A DNA stretch of 64,000 bases from positions 21,809,017-21,873,016 of the forward strand of contig NC_092241.1 in the NCBI RefSeq assembly GCF_036320965.1, read 5' to 3'. The stretch's first letter is position 1, and every line of letters begins with the position of its first letter. The notes under the pieces are model-generated. The model searched no databases. It saw only the letters and a program-made list of their open reading frames with translations, and had not been told where the DNA came from. Of the stretch, positions 1 to 15,650 are shown piece after piece. A program made the position numbers and the translations under genes. This DNA is from Panulirus ornatus. Its lineage: Eukaryota > Arthropoda > Malacostraca > Decapoda > Palinuridae.

Positions 1-270
1 CGCTACCTAGCGCGCATGCGGTGGGAGGGGGTTGTCATTTCATATGTGGCGGGTTGAGACGGGAATGAATAAACACAGCAATTGTGAATTATGTACATGT
101 GTATATATGTATATGTCTGTTTATGATATATGTATGCGTTGAAATGTATAGGTATATATATGTGTATGTGTATACGTGTAATGTGGGTGGATTGGGCCAT
201 TCTTTCGTCTGTTTCCTTGCGCCACCTCGCCAACGCGGGAGACAGCGACAAAGTATAATGAATGAATAGA
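1..270 (+). mobile_element. RTE-type LINE, 3' UTR end (element enters from the left)
   Basis: This is the long form of the family's 3' UTR, matching 4,190-4,470 and 60,290-60,555. It holds the GGGAGGGGGTTGT tract, the AATGAATAAA..CAG block, the TATGTACATGTGTATAT stretch and the terminal hairpin block (CGCCACCTCGCCAACGCGGGAGACAG, lightly mutated). The tail passes into TA-rich DNA. No coding sequence of this copy is in the window. Confidence 0.85.
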
Positions 271-508
<238 letters not shown>

Positions 509-524
509 TATATATGATATATAT

Positions 525-1198
525 GATTCACCTCCGCTTCCATGGTTCCATCCGCTGTCAAATCCACTAACAGATATCGAAAACACTTCACTTCCTCAAG
601 TTTTTCTCCAGTCGAACCTACTTCCCAAATGACGTACTTCAAACCTATTTTACCTAATAGCCATGCTCTTATTTACATTTATTCTCAGCTTTCTTCTTTC
701 ACACACTTTACCAAACCCAGTCACCAGCTTCTGCAGTTTCTCCCCCGAATCAGCCACCAGCGCTGTTTGATCAGTGAACAATAACTGACTCACTTCCCAA
801 GCTCTCTCATCCACAACAGACTGCATAAATGCCCCTCTTTCCAAAACTCTTGTATTCACCTCCTTAACAACCGAATGCATATACAAACTGAATGACTCTG
901 GAGACATCACGCACCCCTGCCGCAAATCGATATTCACTGAGAAGCAATCACTTTCCTCTCTTCCTACTCGTACACATGCCTTACATCCTTGATAAAAACT
1001 TTTCACTGCTTCTAGCAACGTGCCTATCACAGGATATATCCTTAATACCTTCCACAGAGTATCGCTATCAACTCTATCATATGCCTTCTCCAAATCCATA
1101 AATGCTACATACAAATCCATTTCCTTTTCTATTTTTCACATACATTTTTCAGAGCAAACACCCGATGCACACATCCTCTACCACTTCTGAAAGCATAC

Positions 1199-1200
<2 letters not shown>
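525..1200 (-). mobile_element. RTE-type LINE, inverted 5' segment of a twin-primed copy
   Basis: On the minus strand this encodes reverse transcriptase from FRSGRGC to GTMEAEVNH, passing [16 protein letters not shown] and a damaged active site (FTDQ in place of FADD). It is fused at 1,199-1,200 to plus-strand sequence of the same family starting at LYGCEAW. The inverted part lies upstream in the element, and only about 115 bp of consensus are missing between the two parts. That is the architecture of a 5' inversion made by twin priming. It is non-functional. Confidence 0.75.
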
Positions 1201-4480
<3,280 letters not shown>

Positions 4481-4540
4481 AGATAAAAATATATATTTAT
4501 GAATATATATGTATTAATTTATTCATTCATATTCTATATA

Positions 4541-5245
4541 TACTTAACCGTCTCCTCCCGCGTTAGCACGGTAGCGTAAGGAAATAGACGAGAAATTATC
4601 CAACCGACCCACATACACATGTACATACATAAATGTCCACACACGCACTTATACATGCATATACATTTCAACGTATACATTCATATACATACCCAGACAT
4701 CTACACATATATACACATGAACCTACCAGTCATGCTGCCTTCATCCATTTTCGTTGCCACCCTGCCACACACGAAATCCCCCTCTCCAGCGAAGCAACGC
4801 CAGGAACAGACAAAAAAAGCCACATTCGTTCACACTCAGTCTCTAGTTGTCATGTGCAATGCACCAAAACCACAGCTCTATTTCCACATCTAGGCCCCAT
4901 AGACCCTTTCATGGTTTACCCCAGACGCTTCACACGTCCTGGTTCAATCCATTGACAGCGCGTCCACCCCTGTATATCACATCATTCCATTTCACTCTAT
5001 TCCTTTCACGCCTTTCGCTCTCCTGTATGTTCAGGCCCCGATCGCTCAAAATGTTTTTCAATCCACCCTTCCACCTCCAATTTAGCCTCCCGCTTGTCCT
5101 TGTTCCCTCAACCTCTGACAAAATATATCCTCTTTGTCAGTCTTTCCTCATTCATTTTCTTCATGGGTGCAAACCATTTCAACACACCCTCTTCTGCTCT
5201 CTCAACCACACTCTTTATATTAACACACATCTCAGAACTGAAAAC
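4541..5245 (-). mobile_element. RTE-type LINE, 3' end only
   Basis: On the minus strand this covers the C-terminal domain from [16 protein letters not shown], through a damaged RGRPNWRWK region, to the long 3' UTR and the hairpin box at 4,550-4,580. The hairpin and UTR carry many substitutions, so it is an older copy. It faces the preceding LINE tail to tail across about 60 bp of AT-rich sequence. Confidence 0.8.
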
Positions 5246-7343
5246 AATGCCCAAAAAACCCTATTACTTATATAATGATATACTAACTAAAAATATCTGT
5301 GTGCTATCATAGGCCCACTTGCATTCAACACATTAGCTGCCCGTTCATGTAACATGTGTACGTGTTGATATGTTTCGTAATCCCAAACTAACGGTAAATT
5401 CATTACATCAGTAGAAGCCTGACCAAAACACCGTTATCTTACATATCGAAGCAAAACGTTCATTGCACGCAGACCTGGTGCACCTGAAGGCGTCTCACTA
5501 TTGGTCTGCAGGAACATCTGCATCTTGAAAATGTTCGTAAGAACTGGTGGTCAGCGTAGTGTTTACAGTCGCACACCTTGGCAGCACAAGGCCAGCGTAG
5601 TATATTCAAGTCATGGTACTCTGTACGTACTGCGTCACTTCCTCTTGCTTGAACTTACACTTGTTAGCCTTACTTAAGCACATTCATAGCAGTCGTCTGC
5701 GTTATTATTCAAGTGGCATGTCCTTATGTTCAGTCCCCACTCTTGGGCAGAAGTATAGACAACAAATTCGATTCCCAGTTTCGTTCTCGAAGTGCTGCTC
5801 TGGTACGTTATTTGCTTCTATCCTCAAGACAAGGATTTTCTTAATTTTACCGGATATATTTCATTATACATCGTTTATAACAGCTATTATATTTCACTCT
5901 GACCAGTTTGTAAGAAAGATAATGTTTCATTGTTTATCATATACATGAATCCAAAATACTTCATTGTATATAGAATTGTAACAGTCTTTCTAACAGTAGT
6001 TGTCTTCTAGATCTGTTTGTTATGTGGGAAGATTTCTTTACTGAAGGTGAAATATGTCTTACTTCTCTGTACAGTTTTACGAGGTACGTAAACCTCAGAG
6101 TGGGATAAAACACCACGGCTGAGCCGACAGCTCGTAACTCGAATGGAATATCCTCAAGGGTGTCCACGTACGACGACATGGCCTTCACCGACAAGCCTAA
6201 TGAGCCTACCGGGGGCTGTTGTGTTAGATTACTTTAGTTGAATTGGAGGAAGGTTTTCCCAGCTTCACACCCTCTTGGAGAACATTTCCTCTGTATCAGT
6301 TGTTTCTCTTGTTAAGAAGAATCACTGAATATCACTCAAAGACAAATAGATATAACAGAGAGATCTGAGAATTAAGGGAAATTTCACACAACAGTCCATC
6401 AGTGGCCGTAGGTTAGGTGTTCCCAGCGTGAAATCAGTGACGTCAGCTTAAAATATAGTTCCCAAGATGGTGCACTTTACTGTTCATATAGCAGCAGCGG
6501 ATTCCTTTACCGACACTAACAGGATATCAAGATATGAGAGTAGATGATGACATGAAGGATATCCTTAAATCAGCTTTTGAATGTGTGGGCGACGGACCCA
6601 AGAAGCTCCGTGAATGATGTCACATTAGATCAAACATCTTACGCCATTATTGAGCATAATGAACCATACATCAGTACTATAAACCACAGAGAGGCACAAG
6701 CCTAAAACATGTCAATAGTTGGGTTATACAAGCCTAACAGGTGTCAATGGATGGTGATTTAAGGGTAGCAAGTGTCAATGGATGGTGATACAATACCAAC
6801 AGGTGTCGGTGGATGGCATCAAAAGACTAACAGGTGTCGGTGGATGGCATCAAAAGACTAACAGGTGTCAGTTGGTAGAGGTGCAAGACTTACAGGTGTC
6901 AGTAGATGGTGGTACAAGACTAACAGGTGTCAATCTAGTATTATGGACTTATTTTACCACAGTTTCAGCTCCACCCAGCACCTTAATAATTAGAAAATTT
7001 GTAAAAGAAAAACGGAAATTTACATCTAAGTTAAATAGATGGATTGTTGCAATATTGTAATATATGTTGTCTTTGAATTGTATAAAACCACTTCTTGTAG
7101 TCTCTGAGGTCGGCATTGTAGGGGAAGATAGGCAGTTTCTCTATGTCACTAGATACTGCACTCCTGTAATAGTTGTCATAGTAAAACAGCAAAACAGTTT
7201 CAGTAAATCTTCGGTGTAACCAACCTTGTTTCACTTACACACATCACAAAGAGGCTTGCAGTGCTATTTCTTTTATGTTGAAGGCTCCAGTCACGGACAT
7301 AAGTCTACATCAAAGACGGACTTTCATCGAAATATAGAGAATA
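5246..7343. other. Unassigned sequence with no recognised gene
   Basis: I see no retroelement and no recognisable protein domain here. Short open stretches exist on the minus strand at 5,961-6,194 and 7,031-7,234. The second reads like ordinary protein sequence but has no convincing splice acceptor and no family I can name. A 31-bp tandem repeat lies inside at about 6,700-6,945. Confidence 0.5.
6700..6945. repeat. 31-bp minisatellite, about 8 units
   Basis: The landmark AGGTGTC recurs at 6,739, 6,801, 6,832, 6,863, 6,894 and 6,925, with AAGTGTC at 6,770, giving a constant 31-bp period. Two central units (from 6,801 and 6,832) are nearly identical and the outer units are diverged. Confidence 0.9.
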
Positions 7344-10238
7344 ATTCATTTCATTTATCTATTTTGCTTTGTCGCTGTCTCCCGCGTCGGCGAGGTAGCG
7401 CAAGGAAACAGACTAAAGAAATGGCCCAACCCACCCACATACACATGTATATACATACACGTCCACACAAGCAAATATACATACCTATACATCTCAACGT
7501 ATACATATATATACACACACAGACATATAAATATATACACATGTACATAATTCATACTGTCTGCCTTTATTCATTCCCATCGCCACCCCGCCACACATGA
7601 TATAACAACCCCCTCCCCCTCATGTGCGCGAGGCAGCGCTAGGAAAGGACAACAAAGGCCACATTCGTTCACATTCAGTCTCTAGCTGTCATGTAATAAT
7701 GCACCGAAACCACAGCTCCCTTTCCACTTCAAGGACCCACAGAACTTTCCATGGTTTACCCCAGACGCTTCACATGCCTGGTCCAATCCACTGACAGCAC
7801 GTCGACCCCGGTATACCACATCGTTCCAATTCACTCTATTCCTTGCACGCCTTTCACCCTCCTGCAGGTTCAGGGCCCGATCACTCAAAATCTTTTTCAC
7901 TCCAGCTTTCCACCTCCAATTTGGTCTCCCACATATCCTCGTTCCCTCCGCCTCTGACACGTATATCCTCTTGGTCAATCTTTCCTTACTCATCCTCTTC
8001 ATGTGACCAAACCATTTCAAAACACCCTCCTCTGCTCTCTCAACCACAGTCTTTTTATTACCACTCATCTCTCTTACCCTATTATTACTTACTCGATCAA
8101 ACCAACTCACACCACATATTTTATTTCAAGCATCTCATTTCCAACACATCCACCCTCCTGTGCACATCTCTATCCATAGTCCACGCCTCGCAACCCTATA
8201 ACATTGTTGGAGCCACTATTCCTTCAAACATACCCAGTTTTGCTTTCCGAGATAATGTTCTTGACTTCCACACATTTTTCAACGCTCCCAGAACTTTCGC
8301 TCCTTCCCCCACCCTATCATTCACTTCCGCTTCCATGGTTCCATCCGCTGCCTAATCCACTCCCAGATATTTAAAACACTTCACTTCCTCCAGTTTTTCT
8401 CCATTCAAACTTACCTCCCAACTGACTTGTCCCTCAACCCTGATGTACCTAATAACCTTGCTCTTATTCACATTTACTCTCAGCCTTCTTCTTTCACACA
8501 CTGTACCAAACTCAGTCGCCAGCTTCTGCAGTTTCTCACACGAATCAGCCAACAGCGCTGTATCATCAGCGAACAACAACTGACTCACTTCCCAAGCTCT
8601 CTCATCCACAGCAGACTGCTTACTTGCCCCTCTTTCTAAAACTATTGCATTCATCTCCCTAACAACCCCATCCATAAACAAATTAAACAACCATGGAGAC
8701 ATCACACACCCCTGCCGCAAACCTACATTCACTGAGAACCAATCACTTTCCTCTCTTCCTACACGTACACATGCCTTACATACTCGATAAAAACTTTTCA
8801 CTGCTTCTAACAACTTGCCTCCCACACCATATATTCATAATACCTTCCACAGAGCATCTATATCAACTCTATAATATGCCTTCTCCTGATCCATAAATAC
8901 TACATACAAATCCATTTGTTTTCTAAGTATTTCTCACATACATTCTTCAAAGCAAACACCTGATCCACACATCCTCTACCACTTCTGAAACCAGACTGCT
9001 CTTCCCCATTCTGATGCTCTGTACATGCCTTCACCCTATCAATCAATACCCTCCCATATAATTTCCCAGGAATACTCAACAAACTTATACCTCTGTAATT
9101 TGAGCACTCGCTTTTATCCCCTTTGCCTTTGTACAAAGGCACTATGCAAGCATTCCGCCAATCCTTAGGCACCTCACCATGAGACATACATACATTAAAT
9201 AACTTTACCAACCAGTCAACAATACAGTCACCCCCTTTTTTGATAAATTCCACAGCAATATCATCCAAACCCGCTGCCTTGCCGGCTTTCATCTTCCGCA
9301 AAGCTTTTACTACCTCTTCTCTGTTTACCAAATCATTTTCCCTAACCCTCTCACTTTGTACACCACCTCGACCAAAACACCCTATATCTGCCACTCTATC
9401 ATCAAACACATTCAACAAACCTTCAAAATACTCACTCCATCTCCTTCTCACATCACCACTACTTTTTATCACCTCCCCATTAGCTCCCTTCACTGAAGTT
9501 CCCATTTGTTCCCTTGTCTTACGCACTTTATTTACCTCCTTCCAAAACATCTTTTTATTCTCCCTAAAATTTAATGATACTCTCTCACACCAACTCTCAT
9601 TTGCCCTCTTTTTCACCTCTTGCACCTTTTCCTTGACCTCCTGTCTCTTTCTTTTATACATGTCCCAGTCATTTGCATTATTCCCCTGTAAAAATCGTTC
9701 AAATGCCTCTGTCTTCTCTTTCACTATTAATCTTACTTCTTCATCCCACCACTCACTACTCTTTCTAATCTGTCTACTTCCCACGCTTCTCATGCCACAA
9801 GCATCTTTTGTGCAGGCCATCACTGCTTCCCTAAATACATCCCATTCCTCACCCACTCCCCTTACGTCCTTAGTTCTCACCTTTTTCCATTCTGTACTCA
9901 GTCTCCCCTGTACTTCCTAACACAAGTCTCCTTCTCAATCTCACTTACTCTCACCACTCTTTTCATCCCTGCATTCTCTCTTCTTTTATGAAAACCTCTA
10001 CAATTCTTCACCTTCGCCTCTACAAGATAATGATCAGACATCCCTCCAGTTGCACCTCTCAGCATATTAACATCCAAAAGTCTCTCTTCCGCGCGCCTAT
10101 CAATTAACACGTAATCCAATAACGCTCTCTGGCCATCTCTCCTACTAACTTGCGTATACTTATGTATATCTCTTTTTAAACCAGGTATTCCCAATCACCA
10201 GTCCTTTTTCAGCACATAAATCTACAAGCTCTTCAGCA
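7344..10238 (-). mobile_element. RTE-type LINE, 2.9 kb, 5'-truncated in the endonuclease
   Basis: On the minus strand it starts in the endonuclease (near LVDLCAEKGL), then passes DYVLIDRRAEERLLDV, MSDHYLVEAK, the linker, the whole reverse transcriptase with FADD, the C-terminal domain and the long 3' UTR (about 7,355-7,770). Lesions include a frameshift in the endonuclease near 10,195, a frame change near 8,910, a stop near 8,838 and a stop at 8,352-8,354. Its 3' tail is AATAGATAAATGAAATG and not a long TA array. It is one of the few copies with no TA array on either side. Confidence 0.9.
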
Positions 10239-10774
10239 TTATGGAACGAAAAGACAAAGGAAAGCACCTACGAATTTTTGGAGGAAGTGAAAGAATTGTC
10301 TTTTGAAATGTGCCAGTTATAGTTATTGGGAAAATTATGAGGTGGGTAGAGAGTTCCTAAGCTTTGACGTGTAAGGAAAGAAGCAGGTATCAAAACAGCC
10401 CACCCTTGAATTACCGATGGCAACACAATTATCATATGACTCAGCAGCTTGCCGAGTATTGCGTGGCCTAGCTAGTGGTATGGGCACACAAGCAGCCAGT
10501 TCTCGGGAGCAAGGCGGTGCAAGGCAAGGGGGTCAAGCTCGGAAGTTAGCTTGGACAGTTTATGAGTGGTCCATACAATAACGAATCAATCCCTTGTATA
10601 GACGAAATAACTGTTCGGAAGAAAAGAAAGAGTGGCTGTTACTGCAATACTAAGTATGCTCATCGAGTTAAGGTGGAATTACAGAACTGTCAAAGGGGAG
10701 ACGAGAGTTGTGAGGAGTTTTCGATAGAAAGATGGGTAGAAATTGGGTCTTGGAGGCATTAAACATAACAAGAT
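10239..10774. other. Unassigned sequence
   Basis: This is a stretch of mixed composition between two LINEs. I see no long ORF, no repeat and no recognised motif in it. Confidence 0.5.
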
Positions 10775-11860
10775 TCTATCTAACCCACTGACATATCCTG
10801 TCCAAGTCTGAGATTATTGAGGAAGCTGTGTCAAAACGAGATGCAGATCGAGTGAGAGAAAAAGGAGCATAATTGAAAGATGTGGATGAATGCAGTGATG
10901 AGGTATCAGCGTATGAGTGCATTGGGCTATTTTTGGATGAGAAAAACTCGTTGAAAAAGGGAAATAAGTGTAGGGGACAGGACAATACCTTGAGTGACAT
11001 CGCTGTTGATGGAGTTAAGGGAGGAGGCTGATCCATCAACAACCACAAAGATAGAGCGGTAGGATAGGAAGCTATATATGAAGAAGCAAAGTGAGGAAGG
11101 GAAGCCAAACGAGGGGAGCTTAGAGATGAGAACCCGATGCCACACCATATCAGAAGCCTTAGATATGTCAAGGCCAACTACACATAACTCCCCAAAAGAA
11201 TTCAGGGATGATGACCAGACATTTGTAAGACAGGAAAGAATATCACCAGTCGATCTCGCCTTATGGTGATCAGATTTACGAGGTGTTTAAGGATATGGGA
11301 GTTGAGGATGGATTCAAAGACTGTGGAAATGGTAGATGTCAAAGCAATAGGACGATAGTTAGAGGGGTCACAACGGTCACCATTCTTAGGGATAGGATGT
11401 ATCAATGCATGTTTCTAAGAAGGGAAAGTTTTCATTTTTCAGCAGAAACGGAACAGACGAGCAAGTTTAGAGACACAGTCTTTCAGTACACGGGGATGAA
11501 TGTCGTCAGGACCATAAGCCTTGCTTGTATTCAGAGAAAGAAGTACTTTTCAGACAGTCCAAAAAGAGATTACTGGAAGGGGCGTATGATTAGTAAGAAG
11601 AGGGTCAGTGGGTGAAGGAATACTAGTCATCCAAGATGGTGTTAGAGGAGAAATGGGAATCAAAGAGAGTTGCTTTGTCTACGGGAGAGACAGCTATCGT
11701 ACCGTCAGAAAGGAAAAGTGAAGGGAAGGTAGAGCGACAGAAGTTGTTAGAGATGCACTTAGATAAAGACCAGAAAGTTCTATCAGTGTATATGGGTGGA
11801 GATTTCTCCTGTTGAAGGTAACTTAGCTTTATCTTGGTTCATGCTAGCGCCTTATCATTG
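10775..11860 (-). mobile_element. Jockey/CR1-superclade LINE, reverse transcriptase remnant
   Basis: In broken minus-strand frames one can read, in order, LNTSKAYGPDDIHPRVLK, IHPIPKNGDRCDPSNYRPIA, LDISKAFDMVWHR, a VTQGIVLSPTL box (standing for the usual VPQGSVLSPTL) and SYADT at the active site (the usual YADD). These are consecutive reverse transcriptase motifs of LINEs with the SNYRPI signature, and differ from the RTE family around them. At least three frames are needed, so it is a dead copy. The clade is inferred from the motif style and could be Jockey or a relative. Confidence 0.75.
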
Positions 11861-12099
11861 TATATTTGCGTGGTCTTTCTATTGTTATAACATCATCTTT
11901 CGTTGTTGCGTCTTAAATGGTTCAAAGCTAATTTAAACTTTCGAGGTTTACTCACACATGTACTCAAGTTCGCTCTAGTGTGGTGAGGGAAGCTAACCCA
12001 GCTGGGTCTACTATATCATTTTACTAATTCTCGCTTAATCACTTTGCATATCGAGTTGATTCGACAAGTGATACTAATGTCTCCGTCCATTCCTCTACG

Positions 12100-12715
12100 T
12101 TCATGCACAAGCTGCCTCAGATATACATCAACAGTGATCATTCCCTCAGTGCATATGATACATGGCCATTCCCACAATTTAGATAATTAATAATCACTTC
12201 CACTGCACTTGATCGTCAATTACTCCGCCATCACGCGGTCATCATTTATTCCCATTATGCATGATAATCAGCTATTCCCACTGCAGAGGATCAGCAAATG
12301 TTCCCACTGTACATGATCAACATTCATTTTTCAATGCACAAGATCGACAGTCATTCCCACTGTACATGATCAGCGATCATCCTCACTGCACATTACCAAC
12401 ACTCGCTCTCCCACTGCACAAGATCATTTGTCATTCCCAGTGCAAGTGATCAACAATCACTCACCCACCGAACAAGATCAACAGATATTCTCCCACAGTA
12501 CATGATCACCAGTCATTCCCACTATACACAATCATAAATTGTTTCCCCACTGCACAGGATCAGCAATCATTCTCCCACTGTACATCATCAACGTTCATAC
12601 CACCACTGAATATGATCAATATTCATTCTCCCACTGCATGTTGTGAACAATCAGTCTTTCACTGCAGTCAGTCAACAATCGGCTTTTCACTAAACACGAT
12701 TTACACTTGATGTGT
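12100..12715. repeat. Degenerate minisatellite, about 30-bp units
   Basis: Diverged units of the form TTCCCACTGCACATGATCA followed by ACAATCA recur about twenty times, with period varying by several bases. The preceding stretch 11,861-12,099 shows nothing recognisable. Confidence 0.75.
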
Positions 12716-12721
12716 GGGTGG

Positions 12722-12850
12722 TGGCATGCACAGAACATCTGACTCGGGAGGAGCATTGTGGCTTCAGGAGAAGTATGGGATATGTGGGGCAGGTGTGAGA
12801 AGCATGCGGGGAGAGGATACTAATTGTATGTGGCATCTATACAAGGATAT
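12722..12850 (+). mobile_element. Old RTE-type LINE fragment (FRSGRGC region)
   Basis: The stretch aligns by eye with the family's [19 protein letters not shown] segment, reading HLTREEHCGFRRSMGYVGQV, but with far more differences than any other copy here. It is probably an old copy or a sister subfamily. Confidence 0.55.
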
Positions 12851-13445
12851 ACAAAGGAAATCAAACAGCAACAGATCACTGAGTCCTTTCTAGGCCGTGA
12901 TACTGAAAGATACCAGAAACTCATAGATTAGTGTGGTTAAAGTTAGAAGGAACATAGATGAATTATAGAAAATAACCTGAAAATTATCACAGTGACCAAG
13001 AATGCACACTTAATGTTAGTCGTAGACTTGAAGCGAAGTATCTATCAAGTGAGTATCTGTAGTGCTGCTTTCAACTGCTCTACTTGATTAGTTATTCTAC
13101 ATGTCATAAATCTATTGAGAAAAAGCATTTTGCCCCATTTGAGGTAAAACGTTTGCCTACATGTTTATATCCATTACTACTTGTCAGGTCAGACGAATTA
13201 AATTTCAAGTAGATTAATTGATCGAGGTTATCAAAACCTTTGATAATTTTGAATACAAGCATTAGATCATCTCTTAATTTTCTCTTTTTGAAGCTAAATA
13301 TATTCAAGTCTCTTAATCTGCTCTCGTATGATTTTGTTTCTTTGTCCCAGAATCATTTTGGTAGCTCGATGCTGCATTCTTTCCAATGTGTACGTCTCCT
13401 TTTAACCAGGGTGAACAAAATTGAACGCAACAATAACTCAAGTAT
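12850..13445 (-). mobile_element. CR1/L2-like LINE, 3' end (first copy)
   Basis: On the minus strand the frame around 13,104-13,307 reads KKRKLRDDLMLVFKIIKGFD with YKHVGKRFTSNGAKCFF downstream. This is the usual C-terminal block of CR1/L2-type polyproteins (RRLRGDLI..FKI..GFD). It ends near a CAAACAGCAACAGATCAC landmark at about 12,860. A second copy of the same block lies about 600 bp to the right. Confidence 0.65.
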
Positions 13446-13463
13446 AAGAGAAGAGAAGAAATA

Positions 13464-15650
13464 CAAAGGAATACAAAGGAATTCAAGTAGCAACAGATCA
13501 CTTGTTTTTTTTGAGGTTGTTTGTGATATTGGAACATATCATAAACCCAAAGATTAGTGTAACATAAGTTAGGGGATATATACATAATTCAATAACTGCA
13601 ATTATCAATGCAGCTAAGGAGCCTTGAAGCGAAAGAGTTATCAATTCTATTCGTAAACGTATGTATAGTTCTGTTTTCAGCCACTAATTGGCAAATCGTA
13701 CCATATGTTAACAATTATGTTGAAGAAAACTGCTTCATCTCACTCGAGGTAAAACGTTTGCCTACTACTTTGTATCCACTACGAGTGACAGACGAAGATT
13801 AGCAAACCCTTCAATGATTTTGAAAAATTGTATCTAATCCCTTCTAATCTTCTCTTTTCTAAGCTAGATAGATTCAAATTGTTTAATCTGCTCTCGTTGG
13901 ATTTGTTTCTCAGCCTGTGAATCATTATGGTAGCTCGACGCTGCACTCTCTACAGCCTGTTTTTAAATTTCTTGAAATACAGTGACCAAAACTAAACACA
14001 GTGTTCAAGGTGGAATAAACCATTGAATTATGAAGAGTAAGGATGATTCACTTGGACTTCGATTCGAAGGCCTTACCTATAAATCCAAGAATTTAGTTCG
14101 TTGTTTTCACGGCCTCTGTGCACTGCTAACTTGGTTTCAGGTCTTTTTCCTCATTTACGTTTTGCAGTTCATCAGAGTTCATACCATAGCTTACCTTTTC
14201 GTTCTTATTACCGATATGTTAAACCTTGCAGTCATCCATGTTAAAATTCATTTGTCACCTATGAGCCCCGGGAATCAGTTTGCCTATGTCAGTTTGAAAC
14301 TGCAGACGTAAAAGTTCATTTGTAGATATATTACCCAGCTGTGTCATCTGTGAATCTTGATATCTTACAATGCAGCCCATTATCAATATCATCATGTGTG
14401 CAAGAAAAAGAACCGGTCTCAAGACTGATCCTTGTGGTACTTCACTTGTTACGTCTAACCATCCTGAAGCATAATCATTAATCACAACACCTTGTTTACG
14501 GCCGGTCAACCAATTTTCTAGACAATGAAGTGCAACCACATCAGTGCAATGTGACTTAACTTTTGCTAGTAACGTTTTGTAGAACCTTATTCAGTACACT
14601 TTGAAAATTAAGATTGATGATATCACCTGCTTTACTTTCGTCATACCTGCTGCTTGTACTACAAAAGAAGTCAAGAAGGTCAAGAAGTTGAAAACCATAC
14701 TGAGAATCGCTTATTAAGATCTAAATTGTTTTGCAACTCTTTCTCGAGTCATAGTTTCCATTTGTATTCTAACCGCAGATGTTATGCCAATTGGACGATA
14801 ATTTTCAAGCAATTACTTCTTATTCTTTTTTAACATCGGTACTACATTGACGAACGTCCATTCTTCTGGAACTTTTCACGTAGCAGTTAACTGGGTAATA
14901 ACTCTCCTGCTTCTACATAATTTCAAAACTCCTTAGGGTTTCTTTTGCTATGTTCAGCAACATACTCTTCATATTGACGTTTAGTTTGTCTTATAACTCT
15001 CTTACTTTCTTTATGCAGATTTACATAACTTTGTTTCATGTTGGTTAATGGTCGCTTGGAGTTTCTCGTGAACTACTTTCTTAGAAAACAGGCACTTTCT
15101 TGATTCACCATTCCATCACTTAGCTTCGTTTTACCGACAGATCGTCTTCTTCCCATTGCTATACATGTTCCCTCTACTGTTGCAAGGGTTTTACTGAAGC
15201 GTTTCCAAGCTACATTCATGTCGTTTTCATTGACCATATCATTCCAGGTTAGCATGTCAAGAGCAATGAAGAGACCTTCAAAATCAGATATTCTTTCATA
15301 AGTGTCATGTTGACCAACATTACATGCGGTGTTTAAAGTGACCTTAAAAGTAATTTGTCGGTGATCACTTTACTCCAACTTCAATATCATAAAGAGATCC
15401 TAATTTGAAGTTTGAACTAAATCTGAGATCTTTCTGTCACGAGTAGGTATCCCGACTAACTGAATTAGGGCCCCATCAAGCAAATTTAGGTAGAGTTTAC
15501 GCCTGGAGCTTCTGGAAAGGGATTCTCCCCATTTACACATTCTTATATTGAATATCCTACTATGACAGAATCTTGTTCACTACGAGAAGAAAATGAGGCT
15601 TCCCTTTGTAGTATTTCCTTCAGTTGTGATGAAGGTCACATAGAAGAGAA
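13464..15650 (-). mobile_element. CR1/L2-like LINE, endonuclease to 3' end, decayed
   Basis: Minus-strand fragments appear in the expected order. An endonuclease box DSVIVGYSI sits where GDFN is usual, followed by LIQLVGIPTRDRKISDLVQ (about 15,400-15,590). A linker region is open at 15,073-15,255. A reverse transcriptase block ENWLTGRKQGVVIND with VPQGSVLRPVLF lies at 14,255-14,539. The C-terminal block follows at about 13,740-14,000, and the 3' landmark AGTAGCAACAGATCAC near 13,490. Frameshifts and stops separate every block. The 5' limit is uncertain and may extend toward 16,190. Confidence 0.7.

Noticed and set aside
7031..7234. Minus-strand frame WLHRRFTETVLLFYYDNYYR as the last exon of a host gene; 5,961-6,194 as another exon
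   Set aside because: Composition is protein-like and I considered a fatty acyl-CoA reductase tail. The order of the two pieces is wrong for that, no acceptor site is convincing and no motif is diagnostic.
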